Below are positions 35,895-45,095 of a stretch of 64,000 bases of DNA, one piece after another. The stretch is from positions 124,001-188,000 of the forward strand of contig NZ_JYKA01000006.1 of assembly GCF_001676875.1 (NCBI RefSeq), in the 5' to 3' direction. The position numbers were made by a program, and so were the translations under genes. The DNA comes from Chromobacterium subtsugae. Its GTDB lineage: Bacteria > Pseudomonadota > Gammaproteobacteria > Burkholderiales > Chromobacteriaceae. The notes beneath the pieces are model-generated. The model made no database searches and had not been told where the DNA came from. It saw only the letters and a list, made by a program, of their open reading frames with translations. Each line of letters opens with the position of its first letter. The stretch's first letter is position 1.

Positions 35895-36563
35895 TCAGCG
35901 GAAGCCGCTGGCGAAGCGCTCCCAGCGCGGCATCCAGTTGGCGGTGATGTCGGCGGAGGCGATCACGCCGACGGCGCGGCCGATCAGCAGATGGCGCGGC
36001 ACCATGCCGAAGTAGCGCGAGTCGGCGCTGTCGTCGCGGTTGTCGCCCAGCATCAGGTATTGGCCGGCCGGCACGGTAATGGGGCCGAAGCTGCTGCGGG
36101 CGTCGACGCCGGACAGCCATTGCACGCGGTGCGCCGGCAGCACGCCGCTTTCTTCGGCGCGCAGCGCCGGCAGCGCGGTGTCGGCGGCGACGTTTTCCAT
36201 CAGCCGCTGCAGCGGCTGGTAATGGGCGCTGCGGCCGTTGATCCACAGTTCCTCGTCGCGCATCTCGACCACGTCGCCGGGCAGCGCGACCAGCCGCTTG
36301 ATCAGCCGGGTGCCGTCCTTGGGAGACGAGAAGGTGACGATGTCGCCGCGCCGCGGCTCGCCCAGCGGGTGGATGACGATGTTGGAGAGCGGCAGCTTGA
36401 GGTCGTAGGCCAGGCGGTTGACCAGCACCACGTCGCCTTCCAGCAGCGTGGGGCGCATCGAGGCCGAGGGAATCGGATTCCAGTCGGCCACCGCGGTGCG
36501 GAACAGGCCGAATACCAGCAGGAACACCAGGAAACCACGATTGTTGCGCAGCCAGTTCTTCAT
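35895..36563 (-). CDS. lepB: Signal peptidase I
   Basis: This 222-residue inner-membrane serine protease removes signal peptides from exported proteins. One N-terminal membrane segment (about residues 10-26) precedes the catalytic Ser35 in IPSASMRPTL and Lys89 in TRLIKRLVALPGD. The GDNRDDSADSRYFGMVP box is intact. It is shorter than E. coli LepB (324) because it has one membrane segment where E. coli LepB has two, so it may be a second or specialised paralogue; the translation context usual for the main lepB (lepA-lepB-rnc) is absent here. Confidence 0.93.
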   Translation of the reverse strand: MKNWLRNNRGFLVFLLVFGLFRTAVADWNPIPSASMRPTLLEGDVVLVNRLAYDLKLPLSNIVIHPLGEPRRGDIVTFSSPKDGTRLIKRLVALPGDVVEMRDEELWINGRSAHYQPLQRLMENVAADTALPALRAEESGVLPAHRVQWLSGVDARSSFGPITVPAGQYLMLGDNRDDSADSRYFGMVPRHLLIGRAVGVIASADITANWMPRWERFASGFR

Positions 36564-36589
36564 GACAGTCCTTGTGTAGGGAAAGGGAG

Positions 36590-37549
36590 TTAGCCGTCGG
36601 ACAGCGCGCGGATATGGGCGGCGACGCTGCGTCCCAGCGCCGACAAGTCATAGCCGCCCTCCAGCACCGACACCACGCGGCCGGCGCAGTACTGGTCGGC
36701 GATCTGCATCAGATGCCGGGTCACCCATTCGTAGTCGGATTCGACCAGGCCGAGCGAACCCATGTCGTCCTCGCGGTGGGCGTCGAAACCGGCGGAAATG
36801 AACAGCATCTGAGGCTGGAAGTCGTGCAGCAGCGGCAGCCAGACGTTTTCCACCGCCTCGCGGAACTCGCGGCCGCCGCTGCCGGCTTTCAGCGGCACGT
36901 TGTGCATGTTCGGCCCGCTGGGCTCGTCGCCGCAATAGGGGTAGAACGGGTGCTGGAAGATGGACACCATCAGCACGCGCGGATCGTCGTGCAGGATTTC
37001 CTCGGTGCCGTTGCCGTGGTGGACGTCGAAATCCACCACCGCCACCCGCTCGAACTTGTAGTGCGTCAGCGCGTGGGTGACGCCGACGGCGATGTTGTTG
37101 AAGAAGCAGAAACCCATCGCCTTGTCGCTTTCGGCGTGGTGGCCGGGCGGGCGCACCGCGCAGAAGGCGTTGGCCGCCTTGTCCTCGGCCACCAGCTCCA
37201 CCGCCTTGACCACGGCGCCGGCGGCGCGGCGGGCCGCTTGCAGCGTGCCGGGCGACATCGCGGTGTCCGGGTCCATGCGGAAGGTGCCGACGCTGGGGGC
37301 GCAGGCCTCCAGGTATTCGACATAGCGCGGCGGGTGCACGCGGGCCAGTTGCTCGTAGGTGGCTTCCGGCGCCTCCACTTCCTGCAGGCTGTCGTAGATC
37401 TGCGAGGCCATCAGCTGGTCGCGGATGGCGGTCAGCCTTTCCGGACATTCGGGGTGGCCCGCCCCCATATTGTGCTGCAGGCAGTCGGCATGGGTGACGT
37501 AGGCGGTCAGGCCATTGCGCTGCAAGCGGTTTTTCAGCCAAGTGAACAC
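36590..37549 (-). CDS. Histone deacetylase-family (class II-like) amidohydrolase
   Basis: A 319-residue zinc hydrolase. The motifs HPECPERLTAI, FCAVRPPGHHAESDKAMGFCFFNNIAVG and VAVVDFDVHHGNGTEEI carry the tandem His charge relay and the Asp/His zinc ligands, with the third zinc ligand in FISAGFDAHREDD. In bacteria such proteins deacetylate polyamines, acetoin-related compounds or proteins. I chose GTG at 37549 because AGGGAG lies six bases upstream; no suitable ATG exists. It is divergent from moxR. A protein acetyltransferase gene occurs 9 kb away, but no direct link is shown. Confidence 0.9.
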   Translation of the reverse strand: MFTWLKNRLQRNGLTAYVTHADCLQHNMGAGHPECPERLTAIRDQLMASQIYDSLQEVEAPEATYEQLARVHPPRYVEYLEACAPSVGTFRMDPDTAMSPGTLQAARRAAGAVVKAVELVAEDKAANAFCAVRPPGHHAESDKAMGFCFFNNIAVGVTHALTHYKFERVAVVDFDVHHGNGTEEILHDDPRVLMVSIFQHPFYPYCGDEPSGPNMHNVPLKAGSGGREFREAVENVWLPLLHDFQPQMLFISAGFDAHREDDMGSLGLVESDYEWVTRHLMQIADQYCAGRVVSVLEGGYDLSALGRSVAAHIRALSDG

Positions 37550-37623
37550 GAACGCTCCCTGCGTGCTTACAATGAAATATCGTTTATCTATTTTTGATAA
37601 ATACTGCGCGCAAGCGGGGGCAA

Positions 37624-38526
37624 ATGCAATCACTCTCCCAGGCCTATCGGCAACTGAACACACTGATTCTGGGCAAGCCGCAGGCGCTGAGGCTGGCTTT
37701 CGCCTGTTTGATCGCCCGCGGCCACCTGCTGATCGAGGATGTGCCAGGCGTCGGCAAGACCACGCTGGCGCACGGGCTGGCCACGGTGCTGGGCCTCGAC
37801 TACCGCCGGGTGCAGTTCACCAGCGACCTGCTGCCGGCCGATATCCTGGGCGTCAGCATTTACCAGCGCGACAGCGGCCGCTTCGAACTGCACAAGGGGC
37901 CGGTGTTCACCCAGGTGCTGCTGGCCGACGAAATCAACCGCGCTTCGCCCAAGGTGCAGTCGGCGCTGCTGGAGGCGATGGAGGAGCGCCAGGCGTCGAT
38001 AGACGGCGACACCCACGCGTTGCCGTCGCCGTTCTTCGTCATCGCCACCCAGAACCCGGGCGAGCAGATGGGTACCTTTCCGCTGCCCGAATCGCAGCTG
38101 GACCGTTTCCTGATGCGCATTTCGCTGGGTTACCCGCCGCGGGAGGCCGAGCGCGCGCTGCTGATGGGCGAGGACAGGCGCAGCCTGCTGGAACGCTTCC
38201 AGGCGGTGATGAAGCCCGACGAATTGCTGGCGCTGCAGCGCAAGGCCGCGGCGGTGGTGGTGAGTCCGGCGCTGGCGGAGTATCTGCTGGCGCTGTTGGA
38301 GGCCACGCGGCAGTCCGGCGTGTTCGCCACCGGACTCAGTCCGCGCGCCGGCCAGGCGCTGGCGGCCGCCGCGCGCGGCTGGGCGCTGCTGGCGGGGCGC
38401 GACCATCTGCTGCCGGAAGACGTGAAGGCGGTGTTCCTGCCGGTGGCGGCGCATCGGCTGCAGGCCGCGGCCGGCGGCGTGGAGCGGGAACTGGAGCGGC
38501 TGCTGACCCATGTCGCCATTCCGTGA
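37624..38526 (+). CDS. MoxR-family AAA+ ATPase
   Basis: This 300-residue ATPase has Walker A EDVPGVGKTTL (residues 39-48), Walker B VLLADEINRASP and the ATQNPGEQMGTFPLPESQLDRF sensor region that defines MoxR proteins. They act as chaperone-like machines, usually on a partner from the DUF58/VWA proteins encoded next to them. Here a DUF58 gene overlaps its 3' end by 17 bases. The ATG chosen gives MQSLSQAYRQ; a TTG ten codons upstream is less likely. Confidence 0.94.
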   Translation: MQSLSQAYRQLNTLILGKPQALRLAFACLIARGHLLIEDVPGVGKTTLAHGLATVLGLDYRRVQFTSDLLPADILGVSIYQRDSGRFELHKGPVFTQVLLADEINRASPKVQSALLEAMEERQASIDGDTHALPSPFFVIATQNPGEQMGTFPLPESQLDRFLMRISLGYPPREAERALLMGEDRRSLLERFQAVMKPDELLALQRKAAAVVVSPALAEYLLALLEATRQSGVFATGLSPRAGQALAAAARGWALLAGRDHLLPEDVKAVFLPVAAHRLQAAAGGVERELERLLTHVAIP

Positions 38527-39460
38527 GCGCCTGCGGCGCTGGCTGCTGGCCAGGCTGCCGCTGGAGGAGCGCTGCGAGCTGTCCCAGCGCCGCATCTACC
38601 TATTGCCCACCCGCTTCGGCCTGCTGCTGCTGGCGGTGGCGCTGGCGGTGTGGGTGGGGGCGCTCAACTACCAGGTAAGCCTCGCTTACGCGCTGGCGTT
38701 CTGGATCGTCAGCCTGGTGTTGGTGGCGGTGCTGATGGCCTATCGCCAGCTGTCCGGCCTGAGGCTGCGGGCGGAGCCGGGCGCCGCGGTGTTCGCCGGC
38801 GACGCCGCCCGCTTCCGCCTGTTGCTGGACAACCCGTCGCCGCTGCAGCGGCAATTGCAGGCTTATGTCCAGCAGCCTGGCGCGCCAAGATTGCCCTGCA
38901 CGCTGGATGCGATGGCGAGCGGCTGCGTGGAGCTGGAACTGCGCGCCGACAGCCGCGGCTGGCTGGCGCTGCCGGCCTGCGTGGTGGCGAGCGAGGCGCC
39001 TTTCGGCCTGATCCGCGCCTGGGCGGTGCTGCGGCTGCAGGCGCGGCTGCTGGTGTATCCGGCGCCGCTGCCGGACGCGGCGAGCGGCGTCAGCGAAGGC
39101 GAGGGCGGGGAAGGCAGGGAAAGCCTGCCCGACGGCGACGATTTCTCCCATCTGGACGCATACCGCCATGGCGACACGCCGCGCCGGATCGCCTGGAAAG
39201 TTCTGGCCCAGCGGGATGTGCTGGCCAGCAAGCGCTTCGCCGGCGAGGGCGGGGGCGAATTGATGCTGCTGCGATGGAGCGATTACGCCCTGGAGCCCGA
39301 TGCCGAGCGGCGCTTGTCGCGGCTGGCCTGGCGGGTGGAGCGTTGCGAGCGCCGCCGCCAGCCTTACCGGCTGTGCCTGCCGGGCGGCGAGATCGGCCCG
39401 CAGCCGCGCCAGCGCGAGCAGGCGCTGAGCGCGCTGGCGCTGTATGGAGAGCGGCCATGA
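38510..39460 (+). CDS. DUF58 membrane-anchored protein
   Basis: A 316-residue protein with two adjacent membrane segments (about residues 33-72), then a large soluble domain carrying the DUF58 signature DGDDFSHLDAYRHGDTPRRIAWKVLAQRDVLASKRF. The family accompanies MoxR ATPases and transglutaminase-like membrane proteins; its biochemical role is unknown. Its start overlaps moxR by 17 bases and its stop overlaps the next start (ATGA), indicating translational coupling of the three genes. Confidence 0.92.
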   Translation: MSPFRERLRRWLLARLPLEERCELSQRRIYLLPTRFGLLLLAVALAVWVGALNYQVSLAYALAFWIVSLVLVAVLMAYRQLSGLRLRAEPGAAVFAGDAARFRLLLDNPSPLQRQLQAYVQQPGAPRLPCTLDAMASGCVELELRADSRGWLALPACVVASEAPFGLIRAWAVLRLQARLLVYPAPLPDAASGVSEGEGGEGRESLPDGDDFSHLDAYRHGDTPRRIAWKVLAQRDVLASKRFAGEGGGELMLLRWSDYALEPDAERRLSRLAWRVERCERRRQPYRLCLPGGEIGPQPRQREQALSALALYGERP

Positions 39461-41385
39461 CGCCGGAGGCGGCGGGCGAGCGCCGCTGGCCGGCGCTGCT
39501 GGCGCTGGCCTGGTGCGCGCTGCCGCTGGCCTGGCACTTGCCGCCGTGGCTACTGGCGCTATTCTGGCTGGCGCTGGCCGGCCGGGCCTGGCTGGAGGCG
39601 GGAGGGCGCGGCTTGCCGTCGCGCTGGCTGTTGCTGCCGGTTCTGCTGGCTGCTGTCGCGGTGTTGTGGCTCAGCCTGCGCACGCTGGTGGGGCGGGAGG
39701 GGGGCGTCGCGCTGCTGGCCTTGCTGATCGCGTTCAAGGCTTTCGAAACCGCCAGCCTGCGCGACTGGCGGGTGCTGCTGGCGCTGGGCTTCTTCCTGGC
39801 GGCGATGCCGCTGTTGTTCGACCAGTCGCCGCTGATGGCTGGCTGGCTGGTGGCCTGCCTGTTGCTGCTGACCTGGGCCACCGCGGCGCTGGCCGGCCAA
39901 TTGCCGCGCGGCAGCTGGCGCAGCGCCGCGCAGGCGCTGCTGTTGTCGCTGCCGATGATGCTGGTGCTGTTCGTGGTGATGCCCAGGCTGCCGGAGCCGT
40001 TGTGGAGCATGCCGGGCCAGGAGGGCGCGGCCGCCAGCGGCTTGGGCGACAGCATGGCGCCCGGCAGCATCAGCCAGCTCATCCTCAATCGCGAGCCGGC
40101 GTTTTCGGCGGTGTTCGCCGGCGCCGCGCCGCCGCAGGACCAGCTGTATTGGCGGGTGATGCTGCTGGATGATTTCGACGGCCGGCGCTGGCTGAATGTC
40201 GGCGGCGAGCGCGGCGAATCCTTGCCGCCAGCGCTGGGCCGCCGGGTGGCGTACAGCCTGACGCTGAAACCGGACCGGGGCCGGCTGCCGGCGCTTGATC
40301 TGCCGCAGCAGGCCGGCGGCGACAGTCATCTGGAGGCCGGCGGGCTGTTGCGCCAGGACGAGAAACGGGACGAGTTGGCCCGCTACGCGCTGGCCAGCAG
40401 CCTGGGAGGGCGTTATCCGGCTGCCTTGTCGGCCGCCAGCCAGGCGTTCTACCGGCGCTTGCCGCCGGGCAATCCGCGCAGCCGGGCATTGGCGCAGCGG
40501 CTGGCGCGCCAGGCCGGCGGCGAGCGGGCTTTCGCCGGCGAGGCGCTGCAATATCTGCGGCTGGGCGGCTTCCGTTACACCTTGAGGCCGCCGCTGTTGG
40601 GAGAGCAGGCGGTGGACCAGTTCCTGTTCGATACCCGGCAAGGTTTTTGCGAGCACTATGCCTCGGCGTTCGCCTTTCTCGCCCGCGTGGCCGGCATCCC
40701 GGCCCGGGTGGTGGTCGGCTATCAGGGCGGCGAATACAACCCGGTGGGGCGCTTCTGGCAGGTGCGTTCGTCCGACGCCCACGCCTGGGTGGAAATCTGG
40801 CTGTCAGATACTGGCGAATGGCAGCGGGTGGATCCCACCGCCGCGGTGTCGCCGGCGCGGGTGGAGCAGGCCGCGGAGCAGGCGCTGCCCGGGCTGAGCG
40901 GCGGAGCGGGAGTTTCGGCCATCTTGCCGCCGGGCTGGCTGCGCAGCTGGCGCCTGCAATGGACGGCTGTCAATTTCGCCTGGCAGCAGTGGGTGGTGGG
41001 TTACGACGCCAGCCGGCAGCAGCGGCTGTTCCAGCGCTTGGGCCTGGGCGCGCGGGTGGATGCCGGCAGCGTGGCGCGGGGGGTGTCCGCGGGCATGCTG
41101 CTGGCGACGCTGCCCTTGCTGCTGTGGTGGCGCAGGCGTCCGGCGCAGGCGCCGATGGCGGAGGGCTGGCGTCTGATACGGGCTGGGTTGGCGCGGCGGC
41201 AAATTCCGACCACGGCCGCGCAGGGACCGTTGGAGGTGCTGAAGGCGGCGCGGGGACTGCCGCTGGACGATTACCGCGGGCTGAAGCGGCTGGTCGACGA
41301 CTACATGGCGCTGCGCTATCGCCGCAGCGAGCCGGATGCGGCGGAGGAGCGGCGCTGGCTGCGGCGGGCGCGGCGCTGGAAATGA
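39457..41385 (+). CDS. tgpA: TgpA-like membrane transglutaminase (DUF3488 + transglutaminase core + DUF4129)
   Basis: This 642-residue protein has about five N-terminal membrane segments (DUF3488), a periplasmic transglutaminase-like domain, another membrane segment near residue 550 and a cytoplasmic C-terminal domain. The Cys-His-Asp triad is intact: Cys398 in GFCEHYASAFAFLARVAGIP, His442 in DAHAWVE and Asp459 in VDPTA. The family includes the essential Pseudomonas TgpA, thought to act on the envelope, and the moxR-DUF58-tgpA order is conserved. Substrate unknown. Confidence 0.93.
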   Translation: MTPEAAGERRWPALLALAWCALPLAWHLPPWLLALFWLALAGRAWLEAGGRGLPSRWLLLPVLLAAVAVLWLSLRTLVGREGGVALLALLIAFKAFETASLRDWRVLLALGFFLAAMPLLFDQSPLMAGWLVACLLLLTWATAALAGQLPRGSWRSAAQALLLSLPMMLVLFVVMPRLPEPLWSMPGQEGAAASGLGDSMAPGSISQLILNREPAFSAVFAGAAPPQDQLYWRVMLLDDFDGRRWLNVGGERGESLPPALGRRVAYSLTLKPDRGRLPALDLPQQAGGDSHLEAGGLLRQDEKRDELARYALASSLGGRYPAALSAASQAFYRRLPPGNPRSRALAQRLARQAGGERAFAGEALQYLRLGGFRYTLRPPLLGEQAVDQFLFDTRQGFCEHYASAFAFLARVAGIPARVVVGYQGGEYNPVGRFWQVRSSDAHAWVEIWLSDTGEWQRVDPTAAVSPARVEQAAEQALPGLSGGAGVSAILPPGWLRSWRLQWTAVNFAWQQWVVGYDASRQQRLFQRLGLGARVDAGSVARGVSAGMLLATLPLLLWWRRRPAQAPMAEGWRLIRAGLARRQIPTTAAQGPLEVLKAARGLPLDDYRGLKRLVDDYMALRYRRSEPDAAEERRWLRRARRWK

Positions 41386-41408
41386 CAAAGCCCGGCAGGG
41401 CCGGGCTT
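41385..41408. terminator. Terminator between tgpA and rpoS
   Basis: AAGCCCGGC/GCCGGGCTT with a three-base loop between two convergent genes; the reverse direction has the better T run (TTTGT), the forward one has little. Confidence 0.7.
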
Positions 41409-41430
41409 AAGCGGATGGAGCGGGTGCGGC

Positions 41431-42381
41431 TCAGAGCAGGAAGTCGCGCGAGATGCCCTTGCGGCGCAGGATGCGGCGCAGTTGCTCCAGGCCTTCGATC
41501 TGGATTTGCCGGACGCGCTCGCGGGTCAGGCTGAGCGAGGCGGCCAGTTCCTCCAGCGTGCAGATCTCGTAGCCGTTGAGCCCGTAGCGCCGCTCTATCA
41601 CCAGCCGCTGTTTCTCGTTGAGCTGGCTCAGCCAGTCGTGGACGAACATTTCCAGCTGGTTGTTGTGCAGCTGCAGCTCCGGCTCTTCGTGCTGCTCGTC
41701 CGGGATGGATTCGCCGATCGACAGCATCGGATCGATGTCCAGCGGCGCGTCCAGCGAAGCCATGCGCTCGTTGAGGTTCATCACCTTGCGCACATCCTCC
41801 ACCGGCTTGCCGACCAGGTGGGCGATCTCCTCTATGCTGGGCTCGCGGCCGATCTGGCTTTCCAGATGGCGCGAAGCGCGCAGATAGACGTTCAGCTCCT
41901 TGATCACGTGCACCGGCAGGCGGATGGTGCGCGACTGGTTCATGATCGCGCGTTCGATGCTCTGGCGTATCCACCAGGTGGCGTAGGTGGAGAAGCGGAA
42001 GCCGCGCTCGGGGTCGAATTTCTCCAGCGCGTGCATCAGGCCGATATTGCCTTCCTCGATCAGGTCGAGCAGGGCCAGCCCGCGGTTGATGTAATGCTTG
42101 GCGATGTTCACCACCAGCCGCAGGTTGTGCTCGATCATCTTCTGTCGGGCTTCGAACTCGCCGGCCACCACCCTGCGCGCCAGCGCCAGTTCTTCCTGCG
42201 GGGTCAGCAGCGCGTTGTTGCCGATGTCGTTCAGATAAATCTGGGTGACGTCGGCGACCACGTCTTCGAAGACCGCGGTGCTTTCCGCGGCTTCTTCCGC
42301 TTCCGTTTCGGCGGCGGCTTCCTCGCCGCCTTCCTCGTCGAGAAGTTCGTTCTCGTCCAGGATATCCATTTCGTTGCTCAT
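41431..42381 (-). CDS. rpoS: RNA polymerase sigma factor RpoS
   Basis: A 316-residue group 2 sigma-70 factor that directs stationary-phase and stress transcription. Region 1.2/2 is seen in [22 protein letters not shown], region 2.3-2.4 in [22 protein letters not shown], and region 4.2 in [30 protein letters not shown]. The N-terminus is unusually acidic ([19 protein letters not shown]). Located after nlpD in the conserved surE-pcm-nlpD-rpoS cluster; in other bacteria the main rpoS promoter lies inside nlpD. The 50-base leader contains a stable hairpin next to the ribosome-binding site. Confidence 0.96.
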   Translation of the reverse strand: MSNEMDILDENELLDEEGGEEAAAETEAEEAAESTAVFEDVVADVTQIYLNDIGNNALLTPQEELALARRVVAGEFEARQKMIEHNLRLVVNIAKHYINRGLALLDLIEEGNIGLMHALEKFDPERGFRFSTYATWWIRQSIERAIMNQSRTIRLPVHVIKELNVYLRASRHLESQIGREPSIEEIAHLVGKPVEDVRKVMNLNERMASLDAPLDIDPMLSIGESIPDEQHEEPELQLHNNQLEMFVHDWLSQLNEKQRLVIERRYGLNGYEICTLEELAASLSLTRERVRQIQIEGLEQLRRILRRKGISRDFLL

Positions 42382-42388
42382 CTCTCTA

Positions 42389-42417
42389 CCCCCGTCGCTG
42401 TCTTGTCCCGACGGGGG
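42389..42417 (-). promoter_or_regulatory. Stable hairpin in the rpoS leader
   Basis: On the reverse strand CCCCCGTCG and CGACGGGGG form a perfect 9-bp stem around an 11-base loop, ending eight bases before the rpoS ATG and starting 15 bases after the nlpD stop. Its 3' arm (GGGGG) is adjacent to the purine-rich TAGAGAG that must serve as ribosome-binding site. No T tract follows, so a translational rather than terminator role is likely. Confidence 0.6.
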
Positions 42418-42431
42418 CGGAGCCTACCCGT

Positions 42432-43511
42432 TCAGGACTTGTGTTCAAGGTACTGCATCGGGTCCACCGGCTTGCCGAAACGGCGGATCTCGAAGTGCAG
42501 CTTGACTTGGTCGGCATCGGAATTGCCCATTTCGGCAATCTTCTGCCCTTTCTTGACAGACTGTCCTTCCTTTACCAGCAGCTGGCTGTTATGCGCATAC
42601 GCTGACAGGAAGGTCTTATTGTGTTTGATGATGATCAGCTTGCCATAGCCGCGAAGCCCGGCGCCGCTGTACACCACCTTGCCATCACCTGCGGCGAGCA
42701 CCGGCTGGCCCATGCGGCCGGCGATTTCCACGCCTTTATTGCTGTCCGAGTAGCCTTTCGACACCTTGCCCTCGGTAGGCCACCCCCAAGCCACCGCGTC
42801 TTCGTCGGCCTTGGCGGCCGGCGCGCTGGCATCCTTGGCGGGAGCCGGCGCGATGACCGCCGCGCTGGCTTCCGGCTTTTTGCCGGGCGCCGGCGCCGCG
42901 GCGGAGCCGGACGCCTGAGCGTTGTTCTTGCCGACCTGGCGTCCCTCGCTCTGAGCCGCCAGTTCTTTCGCCGCGTCGCTGCCGTATGGCAGCTTCAAGG
43001 CTTTGGGATAGGCCTTGACCGCGCCTGCGCCGGCAGCGGACTGCCCGGCGGCCGGACTCGTCGCGACCGTGACCGGCGCCGTGCCGGCTGCGGCGCTTGG
43101 CATCGAGCCGCCCGGCGGCGTCAGCCGCAGCACCTGGCCGACCTTGATGCCGGTGTCCGGCAGATTGTTCCAGGCGGCCACGTCCTTGTACTTCAAGCCA
43201 TGGTTCAGCGATATGCGGAACAGGTTGTCGCCGGGTTTCACCACATAAGTCTGCTCGCCGGCGGCTGCCGCGCCGCTGTCCACCGGCTGCACGGCCAGGC
43301 TGCCCTGGTCCCGGTACGGGGTGGCGACAGTATTGCCCGTCGTCGCGGCCGGAACCGCCGGCGCGGTTTGCGCCGGTTTGCTCTGGCCCACTGGGGCGGG
43401 CGCGGCGCTTTCCACCGGCGCGGCCTGTTGCACCATGCTGCTGCAACCGGCCAATCCGGCCCCCAGCGCGGCAACTAATATATACGCATACCTGCAATGC
43501 ATTTTTAGCAT
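42432..43511 (-). CDS. nlpD: NlpD-type LysM/M23 lipoprotein, amidase activator
   Basis: This 359-residue lipoprotein has lipobox LAG-C near residue 22, a LysM domain (YVVKPGDNLFRISLNHGLKYKDVAAWNNL), a long Ala/Pro-rich linker and a C-terminal LytM/M23 domain. The metal ligands of active M23 peptidases are replaced: GVEIAG for the His/Asp site and KLHFEIR where active enzymes have HxH. NlpD proteins of this kind activate cell-division amidases such as AmiC. The start was taken at 43511; ATG at 43502 is equally possible. Confidence 0.93.
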   Translation of the reverse strand: MLKMHCRYAYILVAALGAGLAGCSSMVQQAAPVESAAPAPVGQSKPAQTAPAVPAATTGNTVATPYRDQGSLAVQPVDSGAAAAGEQTYVVKPGDNLFRISLNHGLKYKDVAAWNNLPDTGIKVGQVLRLTPPGGSMPSAAAGTAPVTVATSPAAGQSAAGAGAVKAYPKALKLPYGSDAAKELAAQSEGRQVGKNNAQASGSAAAPAPGKKPEASAAVIAPAPAKDASAPAAKADEDAVAWGWPTEGKVSKGYSDSNKGVEIAGRMGQPVLAAGDGKVVYSGAGLRGYGKLIIIKHNKTFLSAYAHNSQLLVKEGQSVKKGQKIAEMGNSDADQVKLHFEIRRFGKPVDPMQYLEHKS

Positions 43512-43584
43512 GTTTTTTTGTTGAAACGTTGAATAAGAGTTTTGCTTGATTGTCTGACAGCGATAGTGTTGCGTTTTTGCAGTT

Positions 43585-44253
43585 TCAACTACGCCCATTC
43601 AGCAGCGGAACGAATTTCACCGGGTCGAGCTTGGTTTTCTGCACGCCCTGCGAGGTTTTTTCCAGCAGCCACAAATGCTGCTCGGTTTCGCCCAGCGGCA
43701 GTACCATCCGGCCGCCTTCGGCCAGTTGGTCGACCAGCGCGCCGGGTATGCTCCGCGCCGCGGCCGCGACGATGATGCCGTCGAACGGCGCGGCTTCGGG
43801 CAGGCCGGCGTTGCCGTCGCCATGCACCAGGCGGGCGTTGACCAGCTTGGAGGCGCGAAGATTGCGTCTGGCTTGGTCAAGAATCGCGGCCAGTCGTTCC
43901 ATCGAATACACCTCGGCGCCGGTTTTCAGCAGCACCGCGGCCTGGTAGCCGCAACCGGTGCCGATTTCCAGGATTTTCCCCGGCTGGCGCCCTTGCAGCA
44001 GCAACTCCGTCATCCTGGCCACGGTCAGCGGCTGGGAGATGGTCTGGCCATGGCCGATGGGCAGCGACACGTCGTCGTAGGCGCGGGTGGCCAGCGCCTG
44101 GTCGACGAACAGGTGGCGCGGCACCTCGTGCATGGCCTTGAGTACTCTTTCGTCGCTGATGCCATTCTGGCGCAGGCGGTCGGTCATGCGCCGGCGGGTG
44201 CGCTCGGAAAGCATGCCGTATGCCTGGCCGTTCTGTGTCAGCGGTGAAGCCAT
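43585..44253 (-). CDS. pcm: Protein-L-isoaspartate O-methyltransferase
   Basis: A 222-residue SAM-dependent repair enzyme that methylates damaged aspartyl residues in aged proteins. Motifs: [35 protein letters not shown] and [16 protein letters not shown] (SAM site). Its 5' end overlaps surE by 16 bases, so the two are translationally linked. Fits the stationary-phase theme of the cluster. Confidence 0.97.
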   Translation of the reverse strand: MASPLTQNGQAYGMLSERTRRRMTDRLRQNGISDERVLKAMHEVPRHLFVDQALATRAYDDVSLPIGHGQTISQPLTVARMTELLLQGRQPGKILEIGTGCGYQAAVLLKTGAEVYSMERLAAILDQARRNLRASKLVNARLVHGDGNAGLPEAAPFDGIIVAAAARSIPGALVDQLAEGGRMVLPLGETEQHLWLLEKTSQGVQKTKLDPVKFVPLLNGRS

Positions 44254-44981
44254 GTGGAAATCCTGTCCAGTTGCCCGAAGGCGGTCAAATCGAGCATCAG
44301 CGGGGTGATCGAAGCCTGGGAGGCCGCGACGCAGCCGAAATCGGTGCCCGCGGCGGCATCCTGCACCGCGCCCACCGGTCCCACCCAGTATATCGTCTCT
44401 CCGCGCGGATTCTGAGATTTGATTGCCGGCTGCGCGGCATGGCGGCGGCCCAGACGCGTCACGGACAAGGGACCCAACGCGTCCTCCGGCACATCCGGCA
44501 CATTGACGTTGAGCAGCACCGGTTGCTGGAAGGGCTGTTCCAGGCAGCGCTCCACCAGTTGCGCCACCACTTTGCCGGCGGTGGAAAAATGCCGGCCGCT
44601 ATAGCCGGCCAGCGAGACGGCGATGGAGGGAATGCCCAGCATGAAGCCTTCGGTGGCGGCGGCGACGGTGCCGGAGTACAGCGTGTCGTCGCCCATATTG
44701 GGGCCGTTGTTGATGCCGCTGAACACCATGTCCGGCTTGAAGTCGAGCATGCCGGTCACGGCCAGGTGGACGCAGTCGGTGGGGGTGCCATTGACGTAGT
44801 GGAAGCCGTTGGCGGCGGTGCGGACGGTCAGCGGCCGGTCCAGCGTCAGCGAGTTGCTGGCGCCGCTGCGGTCGCGCTCGGGGGCCACCACCACCACTTC
44901 GCCGTAACGCGAGAGCGTGGCGGCCAGCATGGCCAGGCCGGGAGCGGAATAACCGTCATCGTTGCTGAGCAGAAACTTCAT
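44238..44981 (-). CDS. surE: 5'/3'-nucleotidase SurE
   Basis: This 247-residue metal-dependent phosphatase acts on nucleoside monophosphates and short polyphosphate. [19 protein letters not shown] with the DD metal ligands, [15 protein letters not shown] and [25 protein letters not shown] are diagnostic. The ATG follows GGAAAG. A TACAAT -10 element lies 26 bases upstream (45007-45012). First gene of the surE-pcm-nlpD-rpoS cluster. Confidence 0.97.
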   Translation of the reverse strand: MKFLLSNDDGYSAPGLAMLAATLSRYGEVVVVAPERDRSGASNSLTLDRPLTVRTAANGFHYVNGTPTDCVHLAVTGMLDFKPDMVFSGINNGPNMGDDTLYSGTVAAATEGFMLGIPSIAVSLAGYSGRHFSTAGKVVAQLVERCLEQPFQQPVLLNVNVPDVPEDALGPLSVTRLGRRHAAQPAIKSQNPRGETIYWVGPVGAVQDAAAGTDFGCVAASQASITPLMLDLTAFGQLDRISTWLHR

Positions 44982-45006
44982 ACTGTCTTTCCGTTGATAT
45001 CGCATG

Positions 45007-45012
45007 ATTGTA
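45007..45012 (-). promoter_or_regulatory. -10 element for surE
   Basis: TACAAT on the reverse strand, 26 bases before the surE ATG and downstream of the nadA terminator. The -35 region is poor. Confidence 0.4.
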
Positions 45013-45058
45013 GCGCCGCCGGGATGACAGCGAATAGGGCCGCCGCGGCGTCGGGCCG

Positions 45059-45084
45059 TAAAAAAGCCCGCTGCGCGCGGGCTT
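45059..45084 (-). terminator. Intrinsic terminator after nadA
   Basis: AAGCCCGC/GCGGGCTT stem with TTTTTT on the reverse strand, about 10 bases past the nadA stop. Confidence 0.85.
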
Positions 45085-45095
45085 CTTGGCCTGTG

